A DNA stretch of 64,000 nt from Isosphaeraceae bacterium EP7 (lineage in GTDB: Bacteria; Planctomycetota; Planctomycetia; Isosphaerales; Isosphaeraceae): positions 4,413,174-4,477,173 of the forward strand of contig CP151667.1 of assembly GCA_038400315.1 (NCBI GenBank), in the 5' to 3' direction. The translations under genes and the position numbers were made by a program. This document shows, piece by piece, positions 46,964-55,752 of the stretch. Each line of letters begins with the position of its first letter. Positions within the stretch are counted from its first letter, which is position 1. Under the pieces are notes generated by a model. It was not told the DNA's origin. It saw nothing but the letters and a program-made list of their open reading frames with translations, and did no database searches.

Positions 46964-48211
46964 ATGGGCAATTCCGAGAGCAGCCAGCGCCGGATCGACG
47001 CCAATCGCCGCAACGCGCAGAAGAGCACCGGGCCCAGGACCGAGGAGGGCAAGGCGCGGTCTCGGCGCAATAGCCTGATCCACGGGCTGGCAGGCGCCGG
47101 GGTGGTCGTCCCCGAGGACGAGGCGCAGGCCGCCCGCGAGCGGGGCGAGCAGTTGGTCTCGTCGCTGCGGCCGATGAACGCGTTCGAGCTGGGGCTGGTC
47201 GAGACGATCGCGATCGAGGGCGTGCGGATCGATCGGTGCCGGATCGAGGAGCGGCTGGTGCGGGATGTCCGGGCTCGGCGAGCCGGGGCGTGCTGGCTCG
47301 ACGAGCGGAAGGCCGAGGCGGCGAAGTTGGGGAAGACGCTGGCGGGGTGCCCGGATGAGGTGGCGTCCAAGCTGTCGACAAGTTCGGCAGGCTGCGACTG
47401 GATGCTGGTCCGCTGGCGGGCGCTGGGCAAGGTGCTGGAGAAGACGGGGGACTGGAATGAGTCGCAGCGGTCGCTGGCTCTGGACTTAATGGGGGTTTCC
47501 GCCGAGGTCCGCGAGATGGACAACCCGCTCGATCCAACCGACGGCGATGCCCCGATGTCCCACTTGCGGGAGCTGGTCGAGTTCGAGATTGACGGGCTGC
47601 TGATGCGCCGTGAAGAGGCCCTCGACGCGATCGACGATGACTTGCGCGAGGCGACGTCGATGGGCCTGATCGCCGTCGACGACCCGACGCTGGTCCTGCT
47701 TCGTCGGTACGAGACGGCCAGCTTCCGCCGACAGCGTTGGGCGCTGGACATGCTGCACAAGGGTCGCCAGAAGCCGGCGCCCGTCCCGACAATGACCCAC
47801 GACTACGTCGAGCGGCCCCGGCAGGTATCCTCCATCTGGTGCGCCCCCGATCCGGTCCCGCATCCGGACGGCCCCGCCCCCAACCCCGACCCCGCCGCCC
47901 CCATGCCCGATTCCGATCGGACGCATGGTCGGGGCGATCACGCATCTCGGGGAGAGCAACCCCGACCGGGATCAGGTACCGCGATTTGCGCCGAACGAAG
48001 CCAAAACGTTGGGCCAGGTCGTTTCGCCGAACGAAGCCATCTGGCTGGCCGCTTACGCCTGCTTGCTAGGCTATTCGCCGCGAAGGCCGCGTCCGTCCGG
48101 CCCGCGAGCCCGTTGGTTAGGCCCGATCGACGGCTTGGGCGGCCCTCGTTGGTCGCGGCCCGGCCGATTCGCCCGGAATTGTTCCGCCATTTTGACGTTC
48201 CGGCCGCCTGA
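46964..48211 (+). CDS. ANRRNAQKSTGPRT-family hypothetical protein, C-terminus uncertain
   Basis: The first 30 residues (RRIDANRRNAQKSTGPRT, then EEGKARSRRNSLIHGL) match a motif widespread in planctomycete and other soil genomes, in multicopy families with no known function. Residues about 45-275 are helical and charged (MNAFELGLVETIAIEGVRIDRCRIEE, then DPTLVLLRRYETASFRRQRW). From about residue 325 the sequence turns into Arg/Pro-rich text with no structure; the third frame over this stretch reads more naturally, with two PNEA motifs. A frameshift or a decaying tail is likely. No signal peptide is evident. Confidence 0.65.
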   Translation: MGNSESSQRRIDANRRNAQKSTGPRTEEGKARSRRNSLIHGLAGAGVVVPEDEAQAARERGEQLVSSLRPMNAFELGLVETIAIEGVRIDRCRIEERLVRDVRARRAGACWLDERKAEAAKLGKTLAGCPDEVASKLSTSSAGCDWMLVRWRALGKVLEKTGDWNESQRSLALDLMGVSAEVREMDNPLDPTDGDAPMSHLRELVEFEIDGLLMRREEALDAIDDDLREATSMGLIAVDDPTLVLLRRYETASFRRQRWALDMLHKGRQKPAPVPTMTHDYVERPRQVSSIWCAPDPVPHPDGPAPNPDPAAPMPDSDRTHGRGDHASRGEQPRPGSGTAICAERSQNVGPGRFAERSHLAGRLRLLARLFAAKAASVRPASPLVRPDRRLGRPSLVAARPIRPELFRHFDVPAA

Positions 48212-48476
48212 ATTCGTCTCGTCATCGCAGAAATGTGCCGATCTTTGACAATCCGGACGGATCATGGGATTTCAGCGCACCCTGTCCGGGATGGCCCGCA
48301 GGCCTGCGGGCGAGCGTCGTGGCGTGGTGCCTCATACCCGGTTTGATACGCCGTTGAAGGTAGCTCTACACATCGCGGGGACGATCTGGCGGAACGCAAC
48401 CACGGCCTGGTCGGACTTCGAGGAGACCCGGCGCTCTGCGCACCACGCGATTCTGATTGGCTCACGCGATGGTCTG
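48212..48476. other. Gap, no supported gene
   Basis: About 265 bp downstream of the ANRRNAQKSTGPRT gene and of the convergent small gene. The plus-strand frame from 48264 runs antisense into the small gene and is probably not real. Confidence 0.4.
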
Positions 48477-49016
48477 TTATTCTACTCCGAGCAACATGGA
48501 GTAGAACTCGGCATACTCATCGCCTCCGGCCAGCGTGGCACACTTGTTCGCGGTTGCTTTCACTGCTTCCAAGTCATCGAAATCAATAATGCCGATGGTT
48601 CGATCGCTGAAGAATTTCGCAGCTACTCCAAGAGCATCGAGAAATTTGCCTGGGGATCGCGCGGTTTTCCAAAGAATATGTCCAGCGGATTCGACTTCTT
48701 CTACGACGAGTTCCGAACCAGTCTTGGTAATCACAAGTGGATCGGCTTCGACAAGCCCAATCTGGATTCCCGAACTATGATGAGTTGGCGTCCCCAATAA
48801 TCGCACCATTCCTACTTCAACCCTACTTACATCCCACCGGTTGGCGAGCTCAAGTATCTCGTTGGATGCGATCAACGGCAAAGCGTTATTTCGGGGCAGG
48901 CAAATAAATCCGGCCCTGAACGCCTCCGCTTCTTTCGTGTTCAGCCCTACCTCACGAAGGCTCTCAATCGATGGTGAACTGGCAGAAAGTTTCATGACAA
49001 ATTCATCTGAATTCAT
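48477..49016 (-). CDS. Unrecognised soluble protein, possibly SUKH/immunity-like
   Basis: The 179-residue product (MNSDEFVMKLSAS) is soluble and acidic, with no signal peptide. The latter half, DPLVITKTGSELVVEEVESAG then ILWKTARSPGKFLDAL, has a strand-strand-helix pattern reminiscent of SUKH (SMI1/KNR4) immunity proteins, but this is a weak impression. Base composition is clearly lower in G+C than hldE next door, suggesting recent acquisition. It is isolated: no toxin gene is visible beside it. The start has only a weak Shine-Dalgarno sequence; an in-frame ATG lies 7 codons later. Confidence 0.55.
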   Translation of the reverse strand: MNSDEFVMKLSASSPSIESLREVGLNTKEAEAFRAGFICLPRNNALPLIASNEILELANRWDVSRVEVGMVRLLGTPTHHSSGIQIGLVEADPLVITKTGSELVVEEVESAGHILWKTARSPGKFLDALGVAAKFFSDRTIGIIDFDDLEAVKATANKCATLAGGDEYAEFYSMLLGVE

Positions 49017-49229
49017 CGATTGGCAGCTTTCGGGGTGCAGGGTGCCATTCCGGAATACGCTTTGTCTATGAGGCGGAAAGATTCCTGCTCCGAGGTCAAT
49101 GAGCATATCTCCAACGTGGACGTCCCTTGCGGTGCTCTGAGCCTCGCCCGAAGGACCGTGGCTTTCGCCGAGCGAGCGTATGCCACCTCGACGTGGACGC
49201 TCGCCCGGATCCGCTCGCGGGGTTGGGGT

Positions 49230-50798
49230 TCAGGCGTTGCGGGCGGTTGCGGATCGGTTGGCGGTCTGGGCGTCGCGGATGATGGGCGGGGGCGGGGTGG
49301 GCGTGGGGGGGTGGGCGATGATTTCTTTGTCGGTGAGCTTGCGGGCGATGTTGGTGGTCGAGTGGCCCTCGACCAGGGGGATGAGGGCGAGGCTTCCTCC
49401 CCAGGATTCGACCTCGTCGCGGCCGACGACCTGGTCGGGGCGGTAGTCGCCGCCCTTGACGAGGACGTCGGGACGCAGGGCGTTGATGAGTTCCAGGGGG
49501 GTGTCTTCGTCGAAGATGGCCACGGCGTCCACGCAGCCCAGCTCGGCAAGCAGCTCGGCGCGGGCGTCCTGGGGGTTGAAGGGGCGAGAGATGCCCTTCA
49601 GGCGCTTCACGCTGGCGTCGGAGTTCAGGCCGACCACCAGGTAATCGCCCAGGGCGGCCGCCTGACGGAGCAAGCGTCCGTGGCCGACGTGGAGGATATC
49701 AAAGCATCCATTGGTAAAGACAACCCTGCGCCCGGCGGCCTTGTGGCGGGCCACCTCGGCGACCAGGCCGTCGCGGTCGGGGAGCTTGGTGGTCTCGGGG
49801 CGGGAGTGGTCGAGCAGGTCGGCCATGATCTGCTGGCGCGAGAGGAGGGCGACGCCGAAATGCTCGACTTCCAGGCCTCCCGCGACGTTGCCCAGGGCCA
49901 CGGCCTCGTCGTAGTCGGTTCCGCAGGCCAGGCAGAGGCCGACGACGGAGAGGACCATGTCGCCGGCGCCTGTGATGTCATACACCTGGCGGGGGCGGGT
50001 CGGGATGACCTCGGCCCGGCCGTCGCGGCGGACGAGCGCCATGCCGTCGCGGTCCAGGGTGACGATGGAGGCTTCCATCTCCAGGTCGTCGAGCAGCGTC
50101 TGGGCCAGGACCAGGGCGTCGGCCGGCTGCTGGATCGCCAGGCCGGTGGCGAGCTGGGCCTCGAGCCGGTTGGGCGTCATGGCGCTGACGCCGCGGTAGC
50201 GGGAGTAGTCCTTGCCGCGGATCGGGTCGGCCACGACCCGCTTGCCGGCGGCCCGGCAGGCGTCGATGAGCGAGCGGAGCAGGGGGGGCGTGCAGACCCC
50301 CTTGTCGTAGTCGGAGATCAGGACGATGTCGGCCCAGGCGATGGCCGCGGGGAAGGCGTCGCCGAGCGAGGCCTGGACCTCGACGGGGATCGGGTCGCGG
50401 GTCTCGTAGTCGACCCGGATCATCTGCTGCGGGTGCCGGTCCTGGGCCCGGCCGATGTACCGCTCTTTCAGGGTCGTCGGGCGATCGTCGAGGGTGACAA
50501 CCAGCGAGGTGTCGACGTGAAGACTTTCGAGCATCGATCGGACGACGGCGGCCTCGGGGTCTCGGCCGACTCCGCCGACGAGCATGACCTCGGCTTCGAG
50601 GGCGCGGAGCATGGAGGCGACGCTGGCGGCGCCGCCGAGCCTGTGCTCGCGGTGGTCGGCCCGCAGCAGGGGGACGGGGGCTTCCTGACTGATCCGCTCG
50701 GCGTTGCCCGAGACGTAACGGTCGAGGATGAGGTCGCCGACGACGAGGATGCGGGGTCGGCCCAGCGTCTCGACGCGCCGGATCAGGTCGTAGGCCAT
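49230..50798 (-). CDS. hldE: Bifunctional heptose 7-phosphate kinase/heptose 1-phosphate adenylyltransferase
   Basis: Makes ADP-heptose for the lipopolysaccharide inner core. Residues 1-310 are a ribokinase-fold sugar kinase: GDLILDRYVSG, then APVPLLR, and the anion-hole motif DITGAGD (274-280). Residues about 355-475 are a nucleotidyltransferase: FTNGCFDILHVGH (HxGH at 370-373), then LVKGGDYRPDQVVG. The 522-residue size is slightly long, because of a Pro-rich C-terminal tail. ATG at 50798 gives the usual N-terminus; an open frame extends upstream to 50891. It stands next to a divergent response regulator gene. Confidence 0.95.
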   Translation of the reverse strand: MAYDLIRRVETLGRPRILVVGDLILDRYVSGNAERISQEAPVPLLRADHREHRLGGAASVASMLRALEAEVMLVGGVGRDPEAAVVRSMLESLHVDTSLVVTLDDRPTTLKERYIGRAQDRHPQQMIRVDYETRDPIPVEVQASLGDAFPAAIAWADIVLISDYDKGVCTPPLLRSLIDACRAAGKRVVADPIRGKDYSRYRGVSAMTPNRLEAQLATGLAIQQPADALVLAQTLLDDLEMEASIVTLDRDGMALVRRDGRAEVIPTRPRQVYDITGAGDMVLSVVGLCLACGTDYDEAVALGNVAGGLEVEHFGVALLSRQQIMADLLDHSRPETTKLPDRDGLVAEVARHKAAGRRVVFTNGCFDILHVGHGRLLRQAAALGDYLVVGLNSDASVKRLKGISRPFNPQDARAELLAELGCVDAVAIFDEDTPLELINALRPDVLVKGGDYRPDQVVGRDEVESWGGSLALIPLVEGHSTTNIARKLTDKEIIAHPPTPTPPPPIIRDAQTANRSATARNA

Positions 50799-51002
50799 GG
50801 CGGGTCCTCCTTGACCCTGCGAACTTCGCCGGCCGGCGCCCGCGTCAAACCGCGTGGCGCCCGGGCGAATCGACCCGACACCATAGCCCAAGGCCCTGAG
50901 TCGTCAAGCCCGACTCCGCTGGCGGCGGGCCGGACGGCCGGGGTATGCTTGGGACCAACCCTGCGAGGTTCTCCCGATTCCAAGGTCGTAGGAGGGGGCG
51001 AC

Positions 51003-51383
51003 GTGTCCTCCGAGATCGTGCTGGCCGATGACGACGCCGACCTCCGCAAGGTTTATGCAACCTGGCTGCGGACCTCGGGATACACCGTCTGGGAGGCCGC
51101 CAACGGCGCCGAGGCGTTGGCCCTGGTCCGCGACCGAAAGCCGGGGCTGCTGCTGCTCGACGTCTGGATGCCCGCGCCCAACGGAATCGAGGTGCTGGAG
51201 GCCCTGAAGCTCGACCCCGTGGCGACCCGGATGCGGGTCGTGATGCTCTCCAGCCTGGGCGAGGCCGACACCCGGCTGGAATGCTTCGCCCTGGGGGCTA
51301 GCGATTATCTGGTCAAGGGCTTGGCGCTGACCGACCTCAAGTCCTATGTTGACCGGGCCTTGCAGGCCGACCCCGCCGACTGA
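51003..51383 (+). CDS. Single-domain response regulator (CheY-like)
   Basis: The 126-residue product is one receiver domain: EIVLADDDADL with the acidic pair, phosphoacceptor Asp in LLLLDVWMP, the Ser in VVMLSSLGEAD at the Thr/Ser site, and YLVKG with the conserved Lys. With no output domain it would act by protein-protein contact. A kinase partner is not adjacent. The start is a GTG at 51003 behind an AGGAGGGG sequence. It is divergent from hldE and upstream of folC. Confidence 0.88.
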   Translation: MSSEIVLADDDADLRKVYATWLRTSGYTVWEAANGAEALALVRDRKPGLLLLDVWMPAPNGIEVLEALKLDPVATRMRVVMLSSLGEADTRLECFALGASDYLVKGLALTDLKSYVDRALQADPAD

Positions 51384-51473
51384 AAGGCCGACGCGTTCGG
51401 GCCACGATCGGCCCCAGGTTCGGTTCGAACCTTCCCCCATTTCCCCCGGCTCCAGGCGAGGCCCCGCGCCGCC

Positions 51474-52862
51474 ATGCCCGACGACTACCAGGGCTGCCTG
51501 GACTACCTGTACGGCCGCCTGAACTACGAGCGCGTGGGCATGCCCCGCACGCCCGAGGAGCTGCGGCTGGGCCGGATGCGTGCCCTGCTCCGCAGGCTGG
51601 GCAACCCGCAGGACGCCTACCGGATCGTCCACGTCGCCGGCACCAAGGGGAAGGGCTCGACCTGCTCGATGATCGCCGCCGCGGTCAGTGCGTCTGGTCG
51701 CCGCGTCGGCCTGTTCACCTCGCCGCACCTGCACCGGCTCGAAGAGCGGTTCGTCGTCGACGGCCTGGACGCCGACGCGTTCGACCTCGTCGAGCTGACC
51801 CACCTGGTCCGGCCCGCCGTCGAGGGCCTAGACCTGGACTCGGGCGACGCGGGCCATCGCGGGCCGACCTTCTTCGAGGTCACCACCGCCATGGGCCTGC
51901 TCCACTTCGCCAGGCGCAACGCCGAGGTCGTGGTGCTGGAGGTCGGACTGGGCGGCCGGCTCGACTCGACCAACGTCGTCCGCCCCGAGGTCTCCGTCAT
52001 CACGCCGATCTCGCTGGACCACACCCGCCAGCTGGGCCAGACCCTGGGCGCCATCGCCGGGGAGAAGGCCGGGATCATCAAGGCGGGCCGTCCGGTCGTC
52101 AGCGGAGCCCAGGGCGACGAGCCCCGCGCCGCGATCCGTGCCGAGGCCGAACGCCGTGGCTCGACCCTCCGCGCGATCGACGCCGACTTCCACTACCGCT
52201 TCGAGCCCCCCGCCCGCCCGTTGACCCAGCCCGAAGCCGGCCGCGTCTCGGTGCAGACCTGGCGGACCGACTGGGGGACGCTCGACCTGCCGCTGCTGGG
52301 CGACCACCAGGCCCTGAACGCCGCCGTGACCCTGGCGACGCTTGACACCCTGGCCGAAGGTGGCATCGAGGTGAGCCGCGACGCGGTTGTCCGCGGCTTC
52401 GCCGGCCTGTCCGTGCCGGCCCGGGTGGAGGTCATCGGCGGACGCCCCTGGACGGTCATCGACGGCGCCCACAACGTCGCCTCGGCCGAGGCCCTGGCCC
52501 GGACCCTGAAGGCCTGCCTGCCCGACGTGCCCCGCACCCTGGTCTTCGGCGCCACCCGCGAGAAGGACATGGTCGGCCAGCTTCGGGCCCTGCTCCCGCT
52601 GTTCCAGACCGTGATCGTGACCCGCTACGTGGAGAACCCCCGCGCGGTGCCGGTCGAGGAGATCGCCGATGCGATCGTCGACCTCGGCCGCCCCACCCCG
52701 CTGACCGCCGACGACCCCGCCGCCGCGCTTGAGCTGGCCCGCCGGGTCACGCCGGACTCCGGCCTGATCTGCGTCACCGGCTCCCTGTTCCTCGCCGCCG
52801 AGACCCGGGCGCTCATCCTGGGCCACGAGCCCGCCCCCGGGCCTGGCAAGGCGGTGCCATGA
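51474..52862 (+). CDS. folC: Folylpolyglutamate synthase/dihydrofolate synthase
   Basis: Mur-ligase-family enzyme adding glutamate to dihydropteroate or folate. The 462-residue product has the P-loop VAGTKGKGSTCSMI near 60-73, GLFTSPHLHRLEERFVVDG, the Mg-site VLEVGLGGRLDSTNVV, SLDHTRQLGQTLGAIAGEKAGI and VIDGAHNVASAEAL. All conserved family marks are intact. The ATG at 51474 fits the family N-terminus. Its stop overlaps the next gene's ATG by four bases, so a small membrane protein is coupled to it. Confidence 0.95.
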   Translation: MPDDYQGCLDYLYGRLNYERVGMPRTPEELRLGRMRALLRRLGNPQDAYRIVHVAGTKGKGSTCSMIAAAVSASGRRVGLFTSPHLHRLEERFVVDGLDADAFDLVELTHLVRPAVEGLDLDSGDAGHRGPTFFEVTTAMGLLHFARRNAEVVVLEVGLGGRLDSTNVVRPEVSVITPISLDHTRQLGQTLGAIAGEKAGIIKAGRPVVSGAQGDEPRAAIRAEAERRGSTLRAIDADFHYRFEPPARPLTQPEAGRVSVQTWRTDWGTLDLPLLGDHQALNAAVTLATLDTLAEGGIEVSRDAVVRGFAGLSVPARVEVIGGRPWTVIDGAHNVASAEALARTLKACLPDVPRTLVFGATREKDMVGQLRALLPLFQTVIVTRYVENPRAVPVEEIADAIVDLGRPTPLTADDPAAALELARRVTPDSGLICVTGSLFLAAETRALILGHEPAPGPGKAVP

Positions 52863-53203
52863 GCGCAGCCCGAGAGGCGGCCGCGACCCGGACGGCCAAC
52901 CAGCGGACTCCCACGAGGCTCCGGTTCGGCCTGCTCGACCTGATGATGACCGTCGTGCTGGTAGCTCTCGGGCTTGGAGTCGTGCGAGCCCTGGCGAGTA
53001 CGCCCTATGGGAACTTCATCAACGGCGCCCTCGGCCTGCTTTACTTGCCATTCCTGACTTTCGGCTGGTTCAGGCTCTGGACCCGGCCGATCTCCCGATT
53101 CCAGGCGGCGAGGCACTGGCTCCTGGTCGGATTCACCTCGGGGATCGTCGTCGCATTGATGGCGATGACGTCCACGATCCTCCAATTTTTCAGCTCGTTC
53201 TGA
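52859..53203 (+). CDS. Small membrane protein, function unknown
   Basis: The 114-residue product has a basic, Thr/Arg-rich N-terminus of about 30 residues and three membrane segments (LLDLMMTVVLVALGLGVV, INGALGLLYLPFLTFGWF, HWLLVGFTSGIVVALMAMTS). I do not recognise a family. It overlaps the folC stop by four bases (ATGA) and lies 18 bp before the DUF423 gene, so the three are likely one transcript. Confidence 0.75.
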   Translation: MSAAREAAATRTANQRTPTRLRFGLLDLMMTVVLVALGLGVVRALASTPYGNFINGALGLLYLPFLTFGWFRLWTRPISRFQAARHWLLVGFTSGIVVALMAMTSTILQFFSSF

Positions 53204-53221
53204 CAGACGGGAGCCTCGGCG

Positions 53222-53611
53222 ATGAACGGGTCAACATGGATCAGGTTCGGGGCAATCTTCGGGTTCCTGGGGGTCGCACTCGGGGCCTTCGGCGCCCATG
53301 GCCTGAAGGACCGGCTTGCCGAGCTGGGGACCTCCGCCAACTTCGAGACGGCCGCCCAGTATCAGATGTATCACGCCCTGGCCTTGCTGGCCGTCGGCCT
53401 GGTCGGCAGCCTGGGGCGTGGGAGTGCGGCCCTGTCGGTGGCGGGCTGGTCGTTCAGCCTCGGCATCCTGGTCTTCTCGGGGAGCCTGTACATTCTGTCG
53501 CTAACCGGCTTAAAATGGCTTGGCGCCATCACGCCGATCGGTGGTGTCGCCCTGCTCGTCGGCTGGGCGGCGCTAGCCGTCGCGGCGTCGCGGTCGTCGG
53601 CGATCCCCTGA
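53222..53611 (+). CDS. DUF423 family membrane protein
   Basis: The 129-residue product is a typical DUF423 (YgdD/YwdK-type) protein with four membrane segments. Marks: FLGVALGAFGAHGLKDRL at the N-terminus, then FETAAQYQMYHALALLAVGL, and FSGSLYILSLTGLKWLGAITPIGG near the end. Function is not known. It lies 18 bp after the small membrane gene, in the folC operon. Confidence 0.92.
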   Translation: MNGSTWIRFGAIFGFLGVALGAFGAHGLKDRLAELGTSANFETAAQYQMYHALALLAVGLVGSLGRGSAALSVAGWSFSLGILVFSGSLYILSLTGLKWLGAITPIGGVALLVGWAALAVAASRSSAIP

Positions 53612-53717
53612 GCCCTTCGAGCGGGACCGCTCGCCGCCGGCACCACATTCGATTATGCTGTCGCCATCGACGGCCCGGAACCGGGCCGGCCGACGGTCCC
53701 GCGGGAGCTGAAGAGTT

Positions 53718-54317
53718 ATGGCCACTTATATCGTCACGGTCACGTCGAGCGACACCGTCGGCATCGTCCACGCGGTGACCGGGGCGCTGCACGATCAGGG
53801 GGGGAATATCCTGGAGCTGAGCCAGACGGTCATGAGGAACTTTTTCACGATCATCCTCGCCGTCGAGTTCCCTCAGCCCCAGGATCGAGCCGCCCTCCAG
53901 AAGGCCATCGCCAGCGCGGGCGAACGCTTCAACCTCACCGTCGTGGTGCTCGAGGCCTCGTCAACGCCCGCCGCGCCCGCCGTCCCGCGCGGCGAGCGGT
54001 TCATCCTGACCGTGCTGGGCGCCGACCGCCCGGGCAACATCCGGGGCATCGCCGGCCGACTTGCGAACCGTGGGGTCAACATCGTCGACCTGCACGCCCG
54101 GACCGAAGGGGCCCGCTTCTCGCTGGTCATGGAGGCGTTCCTGCCGCCGGATCTCCCTCCCGCCGAGGTCCGCGCCGAGCTCGAACGGTTCGGCAAGGAG
54201 CAGGGGCTGGAAGCGTTCGTCCAGCATGAGAATATCTTCCTGGCCACCTCCGAGCCGGGACCCGTCCGCGTCTCGCCCGCCCAGATCGTCGCGGGCGGCT
54301 CGCAGGTCCCGCACTGA
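53718..54317 (+). CDS. Two-ACT-domain protein (GcvR-like)
   Basis: The 199-residue product contains two ACT domains: about 3-75 (YIVTVTSSDTVGIVHAVTGALHDQGGNILELSQTVM) and about 93-175 (FILTVLGADRPGNIRGIAGRLANRGVNIVDLHART). ACT domains bind amino acids and regulate enzymes or transcription; the arrangement resembles the GcvR family. It lies just before the UPF0210 gene, a neighbour known from other bacteria in which an ACT protein precedes UPF0210. Joint function is unknown. Confidence 0.85.
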   Translation: MATYIVTVTSSDTVGIVHAVTGALHDQGGNILELSQTVMRNFFTIILAVEFPQPQDRAALQKAIASAGERFNLTVVVLEASSTPAAPAVPRGERFILTVLGADRPGNIRGIAGRLANRGVNIVDLHARTEGARFSLVMEAFLPPDLPPAEVRAELERFGKEQGLEAFVQHENIFLATSEPGPVRVSPAQIVAGGSQVPH

Positions 54318-54375
54318 CCGGCCCGAACCCTGCATCCCCCACCCCCCCCACCCGACCGACCGGAGTCTGCCCGCC

Positions 54376-55752
54376 GTGTACCGCACCGAGGACGTCCTGG
54401 CTACCCTGGGAATGGTCAGGCAGAACAAGCTTGACGTCCGGACCGTGACGATGGGCATCGACCTCCACAGCTGCGCCTCGCCCGATCCCAAGGACCTCTG
54501 CGAACGGATCGCCGCGCGGCTGAGGAAGTACGCCGGCCGGCTCAAGCAGGTCTGCGAGGAGGTCGAGGGCCGCTACGGCATCCCGATCGTCAACCGCCGG
54601 ATCGCCGTCAGCCCGATCGCCGGAGTCGCCGCCGGCCACGACACCGAGGGCTATCTGGCCGTCGCCCGGACCCTCGACGCCGTGGCCGAGGAGGTGGGGG
54701 TCGACCTCGTCGGCGGGTTCTCCGCGCTCGTCCAGAAGGGCTGGACCGAGGGGGAGCAACGCCTGATCCTGGCCCTGCCCGAGGTCCTGTCCACGACCAA
54801 GCGCGTTTGCGCCTCGGTGAACGTGGGGACGACCGCCGCCGGCATCAACATGGATGCCATCGGCGAGCTGGGCCGGGTCCTGGTCGAGACCTCAAAGCGG
54901 ACGGCGTCGCACGACGGCTTCGGCTGCGCCAAGCTGGTCATCTTCGCCAACGCGCCCAACGATAACCCGTTCATGGCCGGGGCCTTCCACGGGGCCGGCG
55001 AGCCTGACTGCGTCATCAACATCGGCGTCAGCGGCCCTGGCGTCGTCAAGGCGGCCGTCGAGAGCTTCGTGGCCAACTCGCCCACCAGGCCGACCCTCGG
55101 AGAGATCGCCGAGGAGATCAAGAGCACCGCCTTCCGCGTCACCCGCGTCGGCGAGCTGATCGGCCGCGAGGTCGCCTCCAGGCTGGGCGTCGCCTTCGGC
55201 ATCGTCGACCTCTCGCTGGCCCCCACGCCGCAGGTCGGCGACAGCGTCGGCGAGATCCTCCAGGCCATGGGCATCAGCCGCCTCGGCGGGCCCGGCTCGA
55301 CCGCCGCGCTCGCCCTGCTGAATGACGCCGTGAAGAAGGGGGGCAGCTACGCCTCGTCGAGCGTCGGCGGCCTCTCGGGCGCCTTCATCGCCGTCAGCGA
55401 GGACTCGGCCCTGGCCCAGGCCGTCGAGAATGGCGACCTGACCCTGGCCAAGCTGGAGGCGATGACCGCCGTCTGCTCGGTGGGCCTGGACATGATCGCC
55501 GTGCCGGGCGACACCGACGCCGAGACCCTCTCGGCGCTCATCGCCGACGAGGTCGCCATCGGCGTCATCAACCACAAGACCACCGCCGTCCGGGTCATCC
55601 CGGTCCCCGGCAAGAAGGCCGGCGAGCGCGCCGTCTTCGGCGGCCTCTTCGGCGAGATGATCATCCTCCCGGTCCACGCCCCCGGGGGCTCCGGGGCCTT
55701 CATCCGCCACGGAGGCCGCATCCCGGCGCCCCTGTCCAGCCTGCGCAATTGA
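54376..55752 (+). CDS. UPF0210/PFL family protein (DUF711)
   Basis: The 458-residue product is a full-length DUF711 protein, related by fold to pyruvate-formate-lyase-type or RNR-like barrel proteins, with no confirmed function. Marks: VTMGIDLHSCASPDPKDLCERI, GIPIVNRRIAVSPIAG, FANAPNDNPFMAGAFHG, GVSGPGVVKAAVE and a C-terminal AVFGGLFGEMIILPVH followed by GSGAFIRHGGRIPAP. The start is a GTG at 54376, 59 bp after the ACT gene. The last 123 bp occur again at 62317-62439. Confidence 0.9.
   Translation: MYRTEDVLATLGMVRQNKLDVRTVTMGIDLHSCASPDPKDLCERIAARLRKYAGRLKQVCEEVEGRYGIPIVNRRIAVSPIAGVAAGHDTEGYLAVARTLDAVAEEVGVDLVGGFSALVQKGWTEGEQRLILALPEVLSTTKRVCASVNVGTTAAGINMDAIGELGRVLVETSKRTASHDGFGCAKLVIFANAPNDNPFMAGAFHGAGEPDCVINIGVSGPGVVKAAVESFVANSPTRPTLGEIAEEIKSTAFRVTRVGELIGREVASRLGVAFGIVDLSLAPTPQVGDSVGEILQAMGISRLGGPGSTAALALLNDAVKKGGSYASSSVGGLSGAFIAVSEDSALAQAVENGDLTLAKLEAMTAVCSVGLDMIAVPGDTDAETLSALIADEVAIGVINHKTTAVRVIPVPGKKAGERAVFGGLFGEMIILPVHAPGGSGAFIRHGGRIPAPLSSLRN

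Noticed and set aside
48264-48800. Plus-strand open frame (178 codons) overlapping the low-GC small gene
   Set aside because: Its second half is antisense to the better-supported minus-strand gene and it lacks a good ribosome site.
49020-51002. Plus-strand frame running opposite hldE into the response regulator
   Set aside because: Only the last 126 codons are real; the long upstream part is antisense to hldE and a GTG with a good ribosome site starts the regulator at 51003.
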